Source: Mycobacterium sp. ITM-2016-00317 (GTDB lineage: Bacteria > Actinomycetota > Actinomycetes > Mycobacteriales > Mycobacteriaceae). From it: 64,000 nt of DNA. The position numbers were made by a program, and so were the translations under genes. The first letter of the stretch is position 1; every line of letters begins with the position of its first letter. Where the stretch lies: the NCBI RefSeq assembly GCF_002968295.1, contig NZ_CP134399.1, positions 310,001 through 374,000 of the forward strand. Direction: 5' to 3'. Shown piece after piece: positions 40,531 to 48,060 of the stretch. The notes under the pieces are model-generated. The model searched no databases. It worked only from the letters and a program-made list of their open reading frames with translations, and had not been told where the DNA came from.

Positions 40531-41028
40531 TTATCCGAAGCGTACTCCCGGATTCTGGTTACGTACTGTGACTGCGGTGAGATCGTCTGTGCGGCGGCGG
40601 ATACGCCCGTGCGGGGTGACGACCGCGAGGCCCTCCCTGGCCCAGTACTCGAATCCGCCGAGCAGTTCCCGCACCCGCCGATAGCCCATGTCGCTGAGTG
40701 CGTGGGCCGCCTTGGTGGCGCCGTTGCAGCCCGGCCCCCAGCAGTAGACGACGATGTCGGCGTCGAGGTCGGGCAGTTCGGTGCGGGCGCGGTCGCGCAG
40801 TTCGGCGTTGGGCAGGTGCCGCGCGGCGGGCAGATGGCCCTGGTCCCAGGCGTCCCTGGACCGGGTGTCCACGACGATCGGCGGGGTCGCGGTGGCGCGC
40901 GCCAGCACCAGGTCGGCGGCGTCGATCTCGTAGGCGAGGCGGGCGGCGAAGAATGCGCGGGCGGCCGAGGTGTCCGGGATGGGTGAGGTCTCCGGTGTGG
41001 GTGAGGTCTCCGGTGTGGGTGAGGTCAT
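40531..41028 (-). CDS. Rhodanese-domain sulfurtransferase
   Basis: 166 residues. After an N-terminal SPTPET-repeat tail and a helix, a rhodanese domain contains IVVDTRSRDAWDQGHLPAA and the active-site loop VYCWGPGCNGATKAA (Cys nucleophile). It ends with GGFEYWAREGLAV. Divergent from the Lrp/AsnC regulator gene; such pairs are common in actinobacteria and suggest control by that regulator. ATG 41028 is the first Met after the divergent gap. Confidence 0.88.
   Translation of the reverse strand: MTSPTPETSPTPETSPIPDTSAARAFFAARLAYEIDAADLVLARATATPPIVVDTRSRDAWDQGHLPAARHLPNAELRDRARTELPDLDADIVVYCWGPGCNGATKAAHALSDMGYRRVRELLGGFEYWAREGLAVVTPHGRIRRRTDDLTAVTVRNQNPGVRFG
40979..41028. repeat. 18-bp tandem repeat at the 5' end of the rhodanese gene
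   Basis: The unit GGTGAGGTCTCCGGTGTG occurs twice with a partial third and fourth, encoding the SPTPET repeats of the rhodanese N terminus. The unit is a multiple of three, so copy-number change would keep the frame. Confidence 0.75.
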
Positions 41029-41121
41029 TGCTTCATCGAAGCGCGGCGGCGTCGCCGAGGGAACGGCACATCCACGGCGATTCCGCTGTGGCGCCGATGA
41101 TCCGATGGAAGTATCGGCGAT

Positions 41122-41583
41122 ATGCCTGACGATCAGCGGATCACCTTGGACCGCACCGACGAAGCCATTCTGCAGGCACTGCAGACCGACGGTCGGATCA
41201 GCACCGCGGACCTCGCGCGCACGGTGTCGCTGTCGCCGAGCGCGACCGCCGACCGGGTGCGCAGGCTGGTCGATCTCGGCGTGATCACCGGCTATACCGC
41301 GACGGTGTCGGCGGGAGCGCTGGGGTACTCGATCACGGCGTTCGTGCGGCTGGCCTATCCGTCGGGCAACTACAAGCCGCTGCACGACCTGCTCGAGGTC
41401 ACCCCCGAGGTGATCGAGGCACACCACGTGACGGGCAACGACTGCTTCATCCTCAAGGTGCTGGCGCGGTCGATGCCCGACCTGGAACGCATCACCGGCC
41501 GGATCGCGACGCTGGGCTCGATCACCACCAGCGTCGTCTACTCGAGCCCGCTCACCGGCCGCAGACTCAGCCCCGCCCAGTGA
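41122..41583 (+). CDS. Lrp/AsnC-family transcriptional regulator
   Basis: 153 residues: N-terminal winged HTH (LDRTDEAILQALQTDGRIST, then SPSATADRVRRLVDLGVI) and a C-terminal RAM domain (YTATVSAGALGYSITAFVRL, VTGNDCFILKV). Binds an amino acid as effector in this family. Divergent from the rhodanese gene, 93-bp shared promoter. Confidence 0.92.
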   Translation: MPDDQRITLDRTDEAILQALQTDGRISTADLARTVSLSPSATADRVRRLVDLGVITGYTATVSAGALGYSITAFVRLAYPSGNYKPLHDLLEVTPEVIEAHHVTGNDCFILKVLARSMPDLERITGRIATLGSITTSVVYSSPLTGRRLSPAQ

Positions 41584-41635
41584 ATCGGGCGCGCCCAGGC
41601 ACCCTGGGTGTCGCATTCCGCGCCGGATTCACCGG

Positions 41636-42118
41636 TCAGGCGGCGTGCACGTCGCGCAGACCGACCGCGCCGTGCAGCCCCGAGCAGTTGATGCACCCCA
41701 CGCAGGCGATGCAGTCCTCGCAGTCGACACATCCCACGCACGCCTTGCACCGCACGCACCCGATACACCCCAGGCACGCGAGGCATTTGGCGCACGCGAT
41801 CGACAACACCACCAGGATGCAGTTGGCGACGGCCGCGCTGCCCGCCGTTGCGATCGACTGTGCGACGGCCGCGCTGCCCGCCGTCGCGATCGAACCCGCC
41901 ACGGCGGCGCTACCCGCCGTCGCGATCGATCCTGCGACCGCGGCACTGCCCGCCGTCGCGATCGAACCCGCCACCGCGGCGCTGCCCTGCGTCGCCACCG
42001 ACCCCGCGACGACGTAACTGTCCTCGGTGCGCAGGGAACGCACCACCGCGCGCGACGGGTCGTCGTCAGGCCCGCTCATGCGGATCACGTCATCGCCGCT
42101 TGTTTCCTCTTCGCGCAA
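41636..42118 (-). CDS. Repeat protein: 12-residue Ser/Ala repeats plus (Cys-x-x)13 tail
   Basis: 160 residues from TTG 42118, or 147 from ATG 42079; start uncertain. After an acidic N terminus come five near-identical 12-residue units (GSIATAGSAAVA), which have hexapeptide periodicity and suggest a beta-solenoid. A hydrophobic step (CILVVLSIA) leads into 13 Cys spaced exactly every third residue (CAKCLACLGCIGCVRC... to CINC), then GLHGAVGLRDVHAA. It starts 36 bp after the sdhB stop on the same strand, so it is probably the last gene of the sdh1 operon. No family recognised; a metal- or FeS-binding, or a post-translationally modified, protein is possible. Confidence 0.72.
   Translation of the reverse strand: MREEETSGDDVIRMSGPDDDPSRAVVRSLRTEDSYVVAGSVATQGSAAVAGSIATAGSAAVAGSIATAGSAAVAGSIATAGSAAVAQSIATAGSAAVANCILVVLSIACAKCLACLGCIGCVRCKACVGCVDCEDCIACVGCINCSGLHGAVGLRDVHAA
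41826..42005. repeat. 36-bp tandem repeat, five units, coding
   Basis: Five 36-bp units (phase start 41826, GCGACGGCCGCGCTGCCCGC...) encode the GSIATAGSAAVA repeats of the Cys-rich protein. Units differ by a few bases, mostly at third codon positions, so the peptide is better conserved than the DNA. Confidence 0.85.
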
Positions 42119-42158
42119 GCGCTCATGCCGGTTATCTGCTCTTCGCGCAAGCGCTCAT
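42107..42158. repeat. Exact 20-bp direct repeat between sdhB and the Cys-rich gene
   Basis: CTCTTCGCGCAAGCGCTCAT occurs at 42107-42126 and 42139-42158, offset 32 bp. The second copy spans the sdhB stop; the first contains the TTG start of the Cys-rich protein. Either a local duplication or paired sites. Confidence 0.8.
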
Positions 42159-42907
42159 CGCCGGAACAGCTTGTCGCCCAGCCACACCAGCGGGTCGTAC
42201 TTGCGGTCGGCGGCACGTTCCTTCATCGGGATCAACGCGTTGTCGGTGATCTTGATGTGTTCGGGGCACACCTCGGTGCAGCACTTGTTGATATTGCAGA
42301 AGCCCAGGCCGTTGTCCTCCTGCGCCTCCTCGGCGCGGTGGCCGTGCGTGTCGAGCGGATGCATGTCCAACTCGGCCTGGCGCATCAGATAGCGCGGACC
42401 GGAGTACGCGGCCTTGTTCTCCTCATGATCGCGGATCACGTGGCACACGTTCTGGCACAGGAAGCACTCGATGCACTTGCGGAACTCCTGCGAGCGGTTC
42501 ACGTCCTCTTGGGCCATCCGGTACTCGCCCGGCTGCAGGTCCTTCGGCGGCATGAACGCCGGGATCTCCCTGGCCTTCTCGTAGTTGAACGACACGTCGG
42601 TCACCAGGTCGCGCATCACCGGGAAGGTGCGCAGAGGCGTGACGGTGACGACCTCGTCCTCGCCGAACGTCGACATCCGGGTCATGCACAGCAGCCGGGG
42701 CCTGCCGTTGATCTCCGCCGAACACGATCCGCACTTGCCGGCCTTGCAGTTCCACCGCACCGCCAGATCCGGCGTCTGAGTGGCCTGCAGCCGGTGGATG
42801 ATGTCCAGCACGACCTCGCCGTCGTTGACCTCGACGGTGAAATCCTGGAGTCCGCCACCGGTGTCGTCGCCGCGCCAGACCCGCAGCTTTCCCTGATAGG
42901 CAGCCAT
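42155..42907 (-). CDS. sdhB: Succinate dehydrogenase 1 iron-sulfur subunit
   Basis: 250 residues (Rv0247c 248). [2Fe-2S] ligands in WNCKAGKCGSCSAEI with a later Cys (LLCMTR); [4Fe-4S] and [3Fe-4S] ligands in CIECFLCQNVCH and NKCCTEVCPEH. Passes electrons from the FAD subunit to the membrane subunit. ATG 42907 starts 2 bp after the sdhA stop. Confidence 0.95.
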   Translation of the reverse strand: MAAYQGKLRVWRGDDTGGGLQDFTVEVNDGEVVLDIIHRLQATQTPDLAVRWNCKAGKCGSCSAEINGRPRLLCMTRMSTFGEDEVVTVTPLRTFPVMRDLVTDVSFNYEKAREIPAFMPPKDLQPGEYRMAQEDVNRSQEFRKCIECFLCQNVCHVIRDHEENKAAYSGPRYLMRQAELDMHPLDTHGHRAEEAQEDNGLGFCNINKCCTEVCPEHIKITDNALIPMKERAADRKYDPLVWLGDKLFRR

Positions 42908-42909
42908 TC

Positions 42910-44838
42910 TCAGCCCTTCCGTTGCGGGTGCTCGGCCAATTCCTCGGCCGTGTAGTACTTCTCCAGCTCGGACAGTTCGAACGTGGCGAGCAGATCGGGC
43001 CGCATCGGCGGCTGCGGCTCCACCTCGACCGAGATCTCCGGGATCACCGGGTCGCCCGGCTCGTCTCCACCGCCGACGGTCTTGCAGACCAGCAGCCTGT
43101 TGCGCCAGGTGTTGTCCATCTGCGGGTAGTCGTCGCGGGTGTGGCCGCCGCGGCTCTCGGTGCGCTGCAGCGCGGCCTTGGCCACGCACTCGCTGACCAG
43201 CAGCATGTTGCGCATGTCGATGGCCAGGTGCCAGCCCGGGTTGAAGATCCGACCGCCCTCGACGACGACGTTCTGGTAGCGCTTCTTCAGCTCGTCGATC
43301 TTGACCAGGACTTCCTGGAGTTCGTTCTCCTTGCGGATGATGCCGGCCAGCTCGTTCATCGACTCCTGAAGTTCGGAGTGCAGCGTGTACGGGTTCTCGG
43401 CGTTGTCCTTGACCTCGAACGGCGCCAGCGCCAGCTTCTCGGCCCGCTCCAGCGCCGCGTCCGACACCGCGGGGCGCTGCGGCAGCGAGCGCACGTAGTC
43501 GGCGGCGCCGAGCCCGGCGCGGCGGCCGAACACCAGCAGGTCGGACAGTGAGTTCCCGCCGAGCCGGTTGGAGCCGTGCATGCCGCCGGAGCACTCACCG
43601 GCGGCGAACAGGCCGGGAGTGGCCGCGCCGCCGCTGTCGGGGTCGACCTCGATACCGCCCATCACGTAATGGCAGGTCGGGCCGACCTCCATCTCGTCCT
43701 TGGTGATGTCGACCTCGGCCAGCTCGATGAACTGGTGGTACATCGAGGGCAGCCGGCGCTTGATCTCGTCGGCCGGCATCCGGGACGCGATGTCGAGATA
43801 CACCCCGCCGTGCGGGGTGCCGCGACCGTTCTTCACCTCTTCGTTGATGGCGCGGGCCACCTCGTCGCGGGGCAGCAGGTCGGGGGTGCGGCGCGCGGAG
43901 TCGTTGTCCGCCAGCCACTTGTCTGCCTCTTCCTCGGTCTCGGCGTACTGGCCCTTGAAGACGTCGGGGATGTAGTCGAACATGAAGCGCTTGCCCTCGG
44001 AGTTCTTCAGCACCCCGCCGTCGCCGCGCACACCCTCGGTGACCAGGATGCCCTTCACCGACAGCGGCCAGACCATGCCGGTCGGGTGGAACTGGATGAA
44101 CTCCATGTTGATCAGGCCTGAGCCGGCGCGCAGCGCGAGCGCATGCCCGTCGCCGGTGTACTCCCACGAGTTGGACGACACCTTGAACGACTTGCCGATG
44201 CCGCCGGTGGCCAGCACGATCGCGGGCGCCTCGAACAGCACGAATTTGCCGGTCTCGCGGTAGTACCCGAACGCACCGGCGACCCGCTCGCCGTCCTTGA
44301 TGATCTCGGTGATCGAGCACTCGTGGAACACCCGGATCCGGGCGTCGTAGTCGCCGAGTTCCCTCTTGTCCTCCTGCTGCAGCGACACGATCTTCTGCTG
44401 CAGGGTGCGGATGATCTCCAGGCCGGTGCGGTCACCGACGTGGGCCAACCGCGGGTAGGTGTGCCCGCCGAAGTTGCGCTGGCTGATGCGGCCGTCCTTG
44501 GTGCGGTCGAACAGCGCGCCGTAGGTCTCCAGCTCCCAGACCCGGTCCGGGGCCTCCTGGGCGTGCAGTTCGGCCATCCGCCAGTTGTTGAGGAACTTGC
44601 CGCCGCGCATGGTGTCACCGAAGTGCACCTGCCACGAGTCCTTGGTGTTGACGTTGCGCATCGCCGCGGCGCAGCCGCCCTCGGCCATCACGGTGTGCGC
44701 CTTGCCGAACAGCGACTTGGTCACCACCGCGACCCGCAGACCCTGTTCCCGCGCCTCGATCACCGCACGCAGTCCTGCGCCACCGGCACCGATCACGACG
44801 ACGTCGTAGGAATGCCGTTCCACGTCCTGGTCAGACAT
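42910..44838 (-). CDS. sdhA: Succinate dehydrogenase 1 flavoprotein subunit
   Basis: 642 residues from ATG 44838 (GAGG upstream); a TTG one codon earlier is possible. FAD-binding start VVVIGAGGAGLRAVIEA, covalent-flavin His in GKAHTVMAEGGCAAAM, substrate-site HPTGM and C-terminal catalytic segments (SRGGHTRDDYP). Oxidises succinate to fumarate. Operon order sdhC-sdhA-sdhB matches Rv0249c-Rv0247c. Confidence 0.95.
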   Translation of the reverse strand: MSDQDVERHSYDVVVIGAGGAGLRAVIEAREQGLRVAVVTKSLFGKAHTVMAEGGCAAAMRNVNTKDSWQVHFGDTMRGGKFLNNWRMAELHAQEAPDRVWELETYGALFDRTKDGRISQRNFGGHTYPRLAHVGDRTGLEIIRTLQQKIVSLQQEDKRELGDYDARIRVFHECSITEIIKDGERVAGAFGYYRETGKFVLFEAPAIVLATGGIGKSFKVSSNSWEYTGDGHALALRAGSGLINMEFIQFHPTGMVWPLSVKGILVTEGVRGDGGVLKNSEGKRFMFDYIPDVFKGQYAETEEEADKWLADNDSARRTPDLLPRDEVARAINEEVKNGRGTPHGGVYLDIASRMPADEIKRRLPSMYHQFIELAEVDITKDEMEVGPTCHYVMGGIEVDPDSGGAATPGLFAAGECSGGMHGSNRLGGNSLSDLLVFGRRAGLGAADYVRSLPQRPAVSDAALERAEKLALAPFEVKDNAENPYTLHSELQESMNELAGIIRKENELQEVLVKIDELKKRYQNVVVEGGRIFNPGWHLAIDMRNMLLVSECVAKAALQRTESRGGHTRDDYPQMDNTWRNRLLVCKTVGGGDEPGDPVIPEISVEVEPQPPMRPDLLATFELSELEKYYTAEELAEHPQRKG

Positions 44839-44867
44839 CAAACCTCGCTTGTCTCTTGATTAAGTTG

Positions 44868-45689
44868 TCAGCCAATGAATCTGAGGTCAGGGAACCATCC
44901 GGCCGACACGGCCATGACGTAGAAGTCCGTGAACATCAGCGTGCCCAGGGTGATCCAGGCATACGTCTTGTGCCGAACGTTGAGCCGGCTGATCTGGGTC
45001 CACAGCCAGTACCGCACAGGGTGTTTGGAGAAATGCCGGAGACGGCCGCCGGCGACGTGCCTGCAGGAGTGGCACGACACCGTGTAGGTCCACAACAGGA
45101 TGACGTTGATCAGCAGCACGAGGTTGCCCAGGCCGAATCCGAATCCGCCGTCGGGCTTGTGGAACGCGATGATCGCGTCGTAGGTGTTGATCACCGAGAT
45201 GATCGCGGCGATGTAGAAGAAGTAGCGGTGGGTGTTCTGGATGACCAGCGGGAGACGGGTCTCGCCGGTGTACTTGGCGTGCGGCTCGGCCACCGCGCAG
45301 GCGGTCGGCGACTGCCACACCGACCGGTAGTAGGCGCCGCGGTAGTAGTAACAGGTCAACCGGAACAGCAACAGGAACGGCAGCGACAGCGCCGCGTACG
45401 GCAGGATCGGCCAGTCCGGCAGGAACTGGCCGAAGTGGCTGGCCTCCGGGATGCACCCGGTCGACACGCACGGCGAGTAGAAGGGCGTCAGGTACCCGTA
45501 TTCCTCGACGTAGTACCACTTCTGCATGAACGCCCGGACGGTCGCGTAGATGATGAACGCGGCGAAGCCCAGGTTGACGATCAGCGGTGACAGCCACCAC
45601 CGGTCGGTCCGCAGCGTGCGCTGCGCGATCTGGGCACGGCCGGCCGAGAAGACGCCGGTCGCTTTGCGGTCGGCGGTGGGTGCGCTCAC
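44868..45689 (-). CDS. sdhC: Succinate dehydrogenase 1 membrane subunit, Rv0249c-like
   Basis: 273 residues, the same as Rv0249c, about five helices. Two Cys/His clusters stand out: SPCVSTGCIPEASHFG and TVSCHSCRHVAGG. Mycobacterial Sdh1 has been reported to hold a membrane-embedded Rieske-type cluster, for which these are obvious ligand candidates. GTG 45689 follows AAAGG. There is no separate SdhD. Confidence 0.9.
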   Translation of the reverse strand: MSAPTADRKATGVFSAGRAQIAQRTLRTDRWWLSPLIVNLGFAAFIIYATVRAFMQKWYYVEEYGYLTPFYSPCVSTGCIPEASHFGQFLPDWPILPYAALSLPFLLLFRLTCYYYRGAYYRSVWQSPTACAVAEPHAKYTGETRLPLVIQNTHRYFFYIAAIISVINTYDAIIAFHKPDGGFGFGLGNLVLLINVILLWTYTVSCHSCRHVAGGRLRHFSKHPVRYWLWTQISRLNVRHKTYAWITLGTLMFTDFYVMAVSAGWFPDLRFIG

Positions 45690-45750
45690 GGTTACCTTTC
45701 GATGAAGTTGTGCCCCGACGCGCGTGCCGCCCGGAGGCGGCACGCGTGGC

Positions 45751-46053
45751 TCAGTGGGTTCCGCCGAGGCCTTCGTCGTCGACGCCGCGCCAGAAATCGG
45801 TGTCGTACTGGGTGTCTGGGATGGGGATCCGCTCGGCGACGTGATGGTGCCGGCTGACCCCGCGGGCCAGTTCGAGCTCCTCGGCGTCGATGTCCAGGCG
45901 GTCGATGTCGTTGAGGATGCGTTCGGCGTCGTTGACGATCCGGCGGGTGGCCGGGCTGTCCCCGTAGCGTGAGGCCAGCGACGTGACGCAACGCCGCAGG
46001 CTTCCGATGAGTTCGTGGAGTTGGACCAGTTCGGTGGTGCTTGTGGTGGACAA
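45751..46053 (-). CDS. Rv0250c-like small protein of the sdh1 operon
   Basis: 100 residues, helical and acidic, starting at TTG 46053 behind a strong AAAGGAGG. Contains ERILNDIDRLDIDAEEL and RHHHVAERIPIPDTQYDTDFW. First gene of the sdh1 operon, 61 bp before sdhC; possibly an assembly or accessory subunit. Confidence 0.82.
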   Translation of the reverse strand: MSTTSTTELVQLHELIGSLRRCVTSLASRYGDSPATRRIVNDAERILNDIDRLDIDAEELELARGVSRHHHVAERIPIPDTQYDTDFWRGVDDEGLGGTH

Positions 46054-46156
46054 ACGACCTCCTTTGGCTGAAGGGTGTCATGGATCACAGTACGCAACCG
46101 ATGCTAGCTAAATCACGGATGCTGGGCGTGAGACAAATCACTAATGAGGAGAAGTC

Positions 46157-46914
46157 GTGACCGATGAGGTGTTGAAAGGGCGGGCCGAGACGCTCCTGGC
46201 GCTGCACCGGCCGGGCCACCCGGTGGTGTTGCCGACGGTGTGGGACGCGTGGTCTGCGCGGCTGGCCACCGGCGCCGGCTTCGCGGCGCTGACCGTGGGC
46301 AGCCACCCCGTGGCCGACTCGGTCGGCAAGGCCGACAACGAGGGCATGAGCTTCGACGACCTGCTGACGCGCGTCGCCCAGATCACCGCCGCGGTGGACG
46401 TGCCGGTGTCGGTCGACATCGAATCCGGCTACGGCGAGCAGCGGCCCGGCTGATCGACGGGCTGCTGTCGGTCGGTGCGGTCGGGCTGAACATCGAGGAC
46501 ACCGTGCACGGCGACGGAGGCCGGCTGCGGTCGTCCGGCGAACACGCCGCACTGGTCGGCGCGCTGCGGGCGGCCGCGGACGACGCCGGGGTGCACGTGG
46601 TGGTCAATGCCAGGACCGATCTGTTCCTGCGCCAGGACGGCGACGAGTCCAACCGGGTGGACCGCGCGATCGCCCGGCTGCGGGAGGCCGCCGACGCGGG
46701 CGCCGACGTGCTGTACCCGGTGGGGGTCCATCCGCCGGAGGTGATGAAGAAGCTGACGTCGGAGTTGCCGTTGCCGGTGAACGCGATCGCCCGGCCGGAG
46801 GCCTCCGATCCGGCGTCGTACGGACCGCTCGGGGTGGCCCGGATCAGCTTCGGCCCGTTCTGGCAGGCGGCGCTGGCCGAGCGGTCCCGGGAGATCCTGG
46901 GCCGCTGGACGTAA
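46157..46914 (+). CDS. Isocitrate lyase/PEP mutase superfamily protein, one frameshift
   Basis: About 252 residues when joined. GTG 46157 (GAGGAG upstream) gives PTVWDAWSARLATGAGFAAL and VPVSVDIESGYGEQ; near 46443 one base (a C) seems missing, and the protein continues ARLIDGLLSVGAVGLNIEDT, VVNARTDLFL and ARISFGPFW. These are the metal- and substrate-binding loops of the carboxyvinyl-carboxyphosphonate phosphorylmutase/2-methylisocitrate-lyase-like group. Substrate unknown. Divergent from the sdh1 operon. Confidence 0.85.
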
Positions 46915-46918
46915 AGGC

Positions 46919-47350
46919 CTAGAAGAACTGCCCGGCGACGAACCCGGCGACCAGCACGGCGGTGCCGCCGATCTCGCCGACGATCAGCGCTGCCATCGCG
47001 ACCCGCAGCGTGCCGTCGATCTGTTCGAACTGGTTGGTGGTGTCGCGCCGAATCCCGTGGACCACATAGGCGGCGATGGCCAGTACGAAGAACGCGACCA
47101 CCACGGCCGCCGCGGTCAGGTTCACCCACGTCGGCCAGGCGCTGAGTTCGACGAACACCGCCAGCAACATCGTCGCGAACGCGTACAGCAGCGCGGCGCG
47201 GTGGGCGATGTCGACGTAGGGATGGGCAAGGTGATCGGCGCTGGTCGCCATCTGCCGGTACTTCCAGACGCCCAGCGCCAGCGCCCACAGGAAGATCAGG
47301 CCGGCGGCGAGCACGGTCAGCGCGGTGTCCACGGGCAACGGTGTGCTCAT
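46919..47350 (-). CDS. Four-helix membrane protein
   Basis: 143 residues from ATG 47350: helices near residues 8-26, 48-70, 75-100 and 115-140, with a His-bearing loop (SADHLAHPYVDIAHRAAL). Convergent with the lyase gene (4-bp gap). No function recognised. Confidence 0.75.
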   Translation of the reverse strand: MSTPLPVDTALTVLAAGLIFLWALALGVWKYRQMATSADHLAHPYVDIAHRAALLYAFATMLLAVFVELSAWPTWVNLTAAAVVVAFFVLAIAAYVVHGIRRDTTNQFEQIDGTLRVAMAALIVGEIGGTAVLVAGFVAGQFF

Positions 47351-47411
47351 GGAGAAAGCACAGTAGCGGTGGGAACCTGTGGTCCCCACCGCTACCGGTA
47401 GTTGTTGTCGT

Positions 47412-47855
47412 TCAGTTGCTCGCGATGGCGATGCGGTGCGGCTCGGCGCCCTTGTGGGCTCCGGCGACCCGGACCGTCAGCACGCCTGCGTCGTACGCGG
47501 CCGACACGGCCTCGCTGGTGACGTGGGCGGGCAGAGCGAACGAACGGCGAAACGATCCGTACCGGACCTCGCTGAACGTGCGCACCACGCCGTCGTCCTC
47601 GTGCTCCTCGGTCTTCTGGTCGCGGCGCTCACCGTGGATCACCAGCCGGCCCTTGTGGATCTCGACGTTGACGTCCTTCTCGACGTCGACACCGGGCAGG
47701 TCCACGCGGATCACCGCGTCGTCGCCGTCCTTGGTGACCTCGACGGCGGGGTTGACGCCCTTGGCCCACTCACCGGTGGTGACCGGGGCGAAGAACTCCC
47801 GGACGAGACGATCGGTGTTCCACGCCGGCCGCCTGCACATAGCTACGCTGCTCAT
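47412..47855 (-). CDS. Hsp20 / alpha-crystallin chaperone (Acr2-like)
   Basis: 147 residues with an alpha-crystallin domain (VNPAVEVTKDGDDAVIRVDLPGV..., shown in part) and the A-x-x-x-G-V-L-T-V signature (AAYDAGVLTVRVA). Corresponds to Rv0251c, the most heat-inducible gene of M. tuberculosis. ATG follows AAGGAG. Control sites for HspR and SigH are visible upstream. Confidence 0.93.
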   Translation of the reverse strand: MSSVAMCRRPAWNTDRLVREFFAPVTTGEWAKGVNPAVEVTKDGDDAVIRVDLPGVDVEKDVNVEIHKGRLVIHGERRDQKTEEHEDDGVVRTFSEVRYGSFRRSFALPAHVTSEAVSAAYDAGVLTVRVAGAHKGAEPHRIAIASN

Positions 47856-47906
47856 CCTTCATCTCTCCTTGCTCGGGAACCGGTCGATTCCGGTTTCACA
47901 TGAATA

Positions 47907-47933
47907 AACTTGAGTGGACCACGCTCATGTTCC
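47907..47933 (-). promoter_or_regulatory. SigH promoter overlapping an HspR (HAIR) operator
   Basis: On the minus strand GGAACA (47933-47928) and GTT (47909-47907) are 18 nt apart, the SigH layout. On the plus strand CTTGAGT-N7-GCTCATG at 47909-47929 matches HAIR (CTTGAGT-N7-ACTCAAG) with a perfect left half and 5 of 7 in the right half. The operator fills the promoter spacer. Confidence 0.72.
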
Positions 47934-48044
47934 CGGCCGGCGTTCGCGGTCGGCGAACGATTGCTCACAGCCGCGAGGCCGTTGCCGTGAGCACTCCGTG
48001 ATGGCTGCTTCACACGGCGCGACACGACGGCAATATCGGCTTCC

Positions 48045-48060
48045 TAACGTTGCCGTCATG
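48045..48060 (+). promoter_or_regulatory. Leaderless -10 element for nirB
   Basis: TAACGT at 48045-48050, 7 nt, then ATG 48058. The ferredoxin gene has the same arrangement (TTCCTAAC context). No ribosome site precedes the nirB ATG. Confidence 0.5.

Noticed and set aside
41826..42005. 36-bp regular repeats considered as a CRISPR array
   Set aside because: Units are contiguous with no unique spacers and encode a conserved 12-residue peptide.
47930..48057. GlnR box upstream of nirB
   Set aside because: nirBD is GlnR-controlled in relatives, but I could not find a convincing AC-n9-AC type site; only a 7-bp TGCTCAC/GTGAGCA symmetry is visible.
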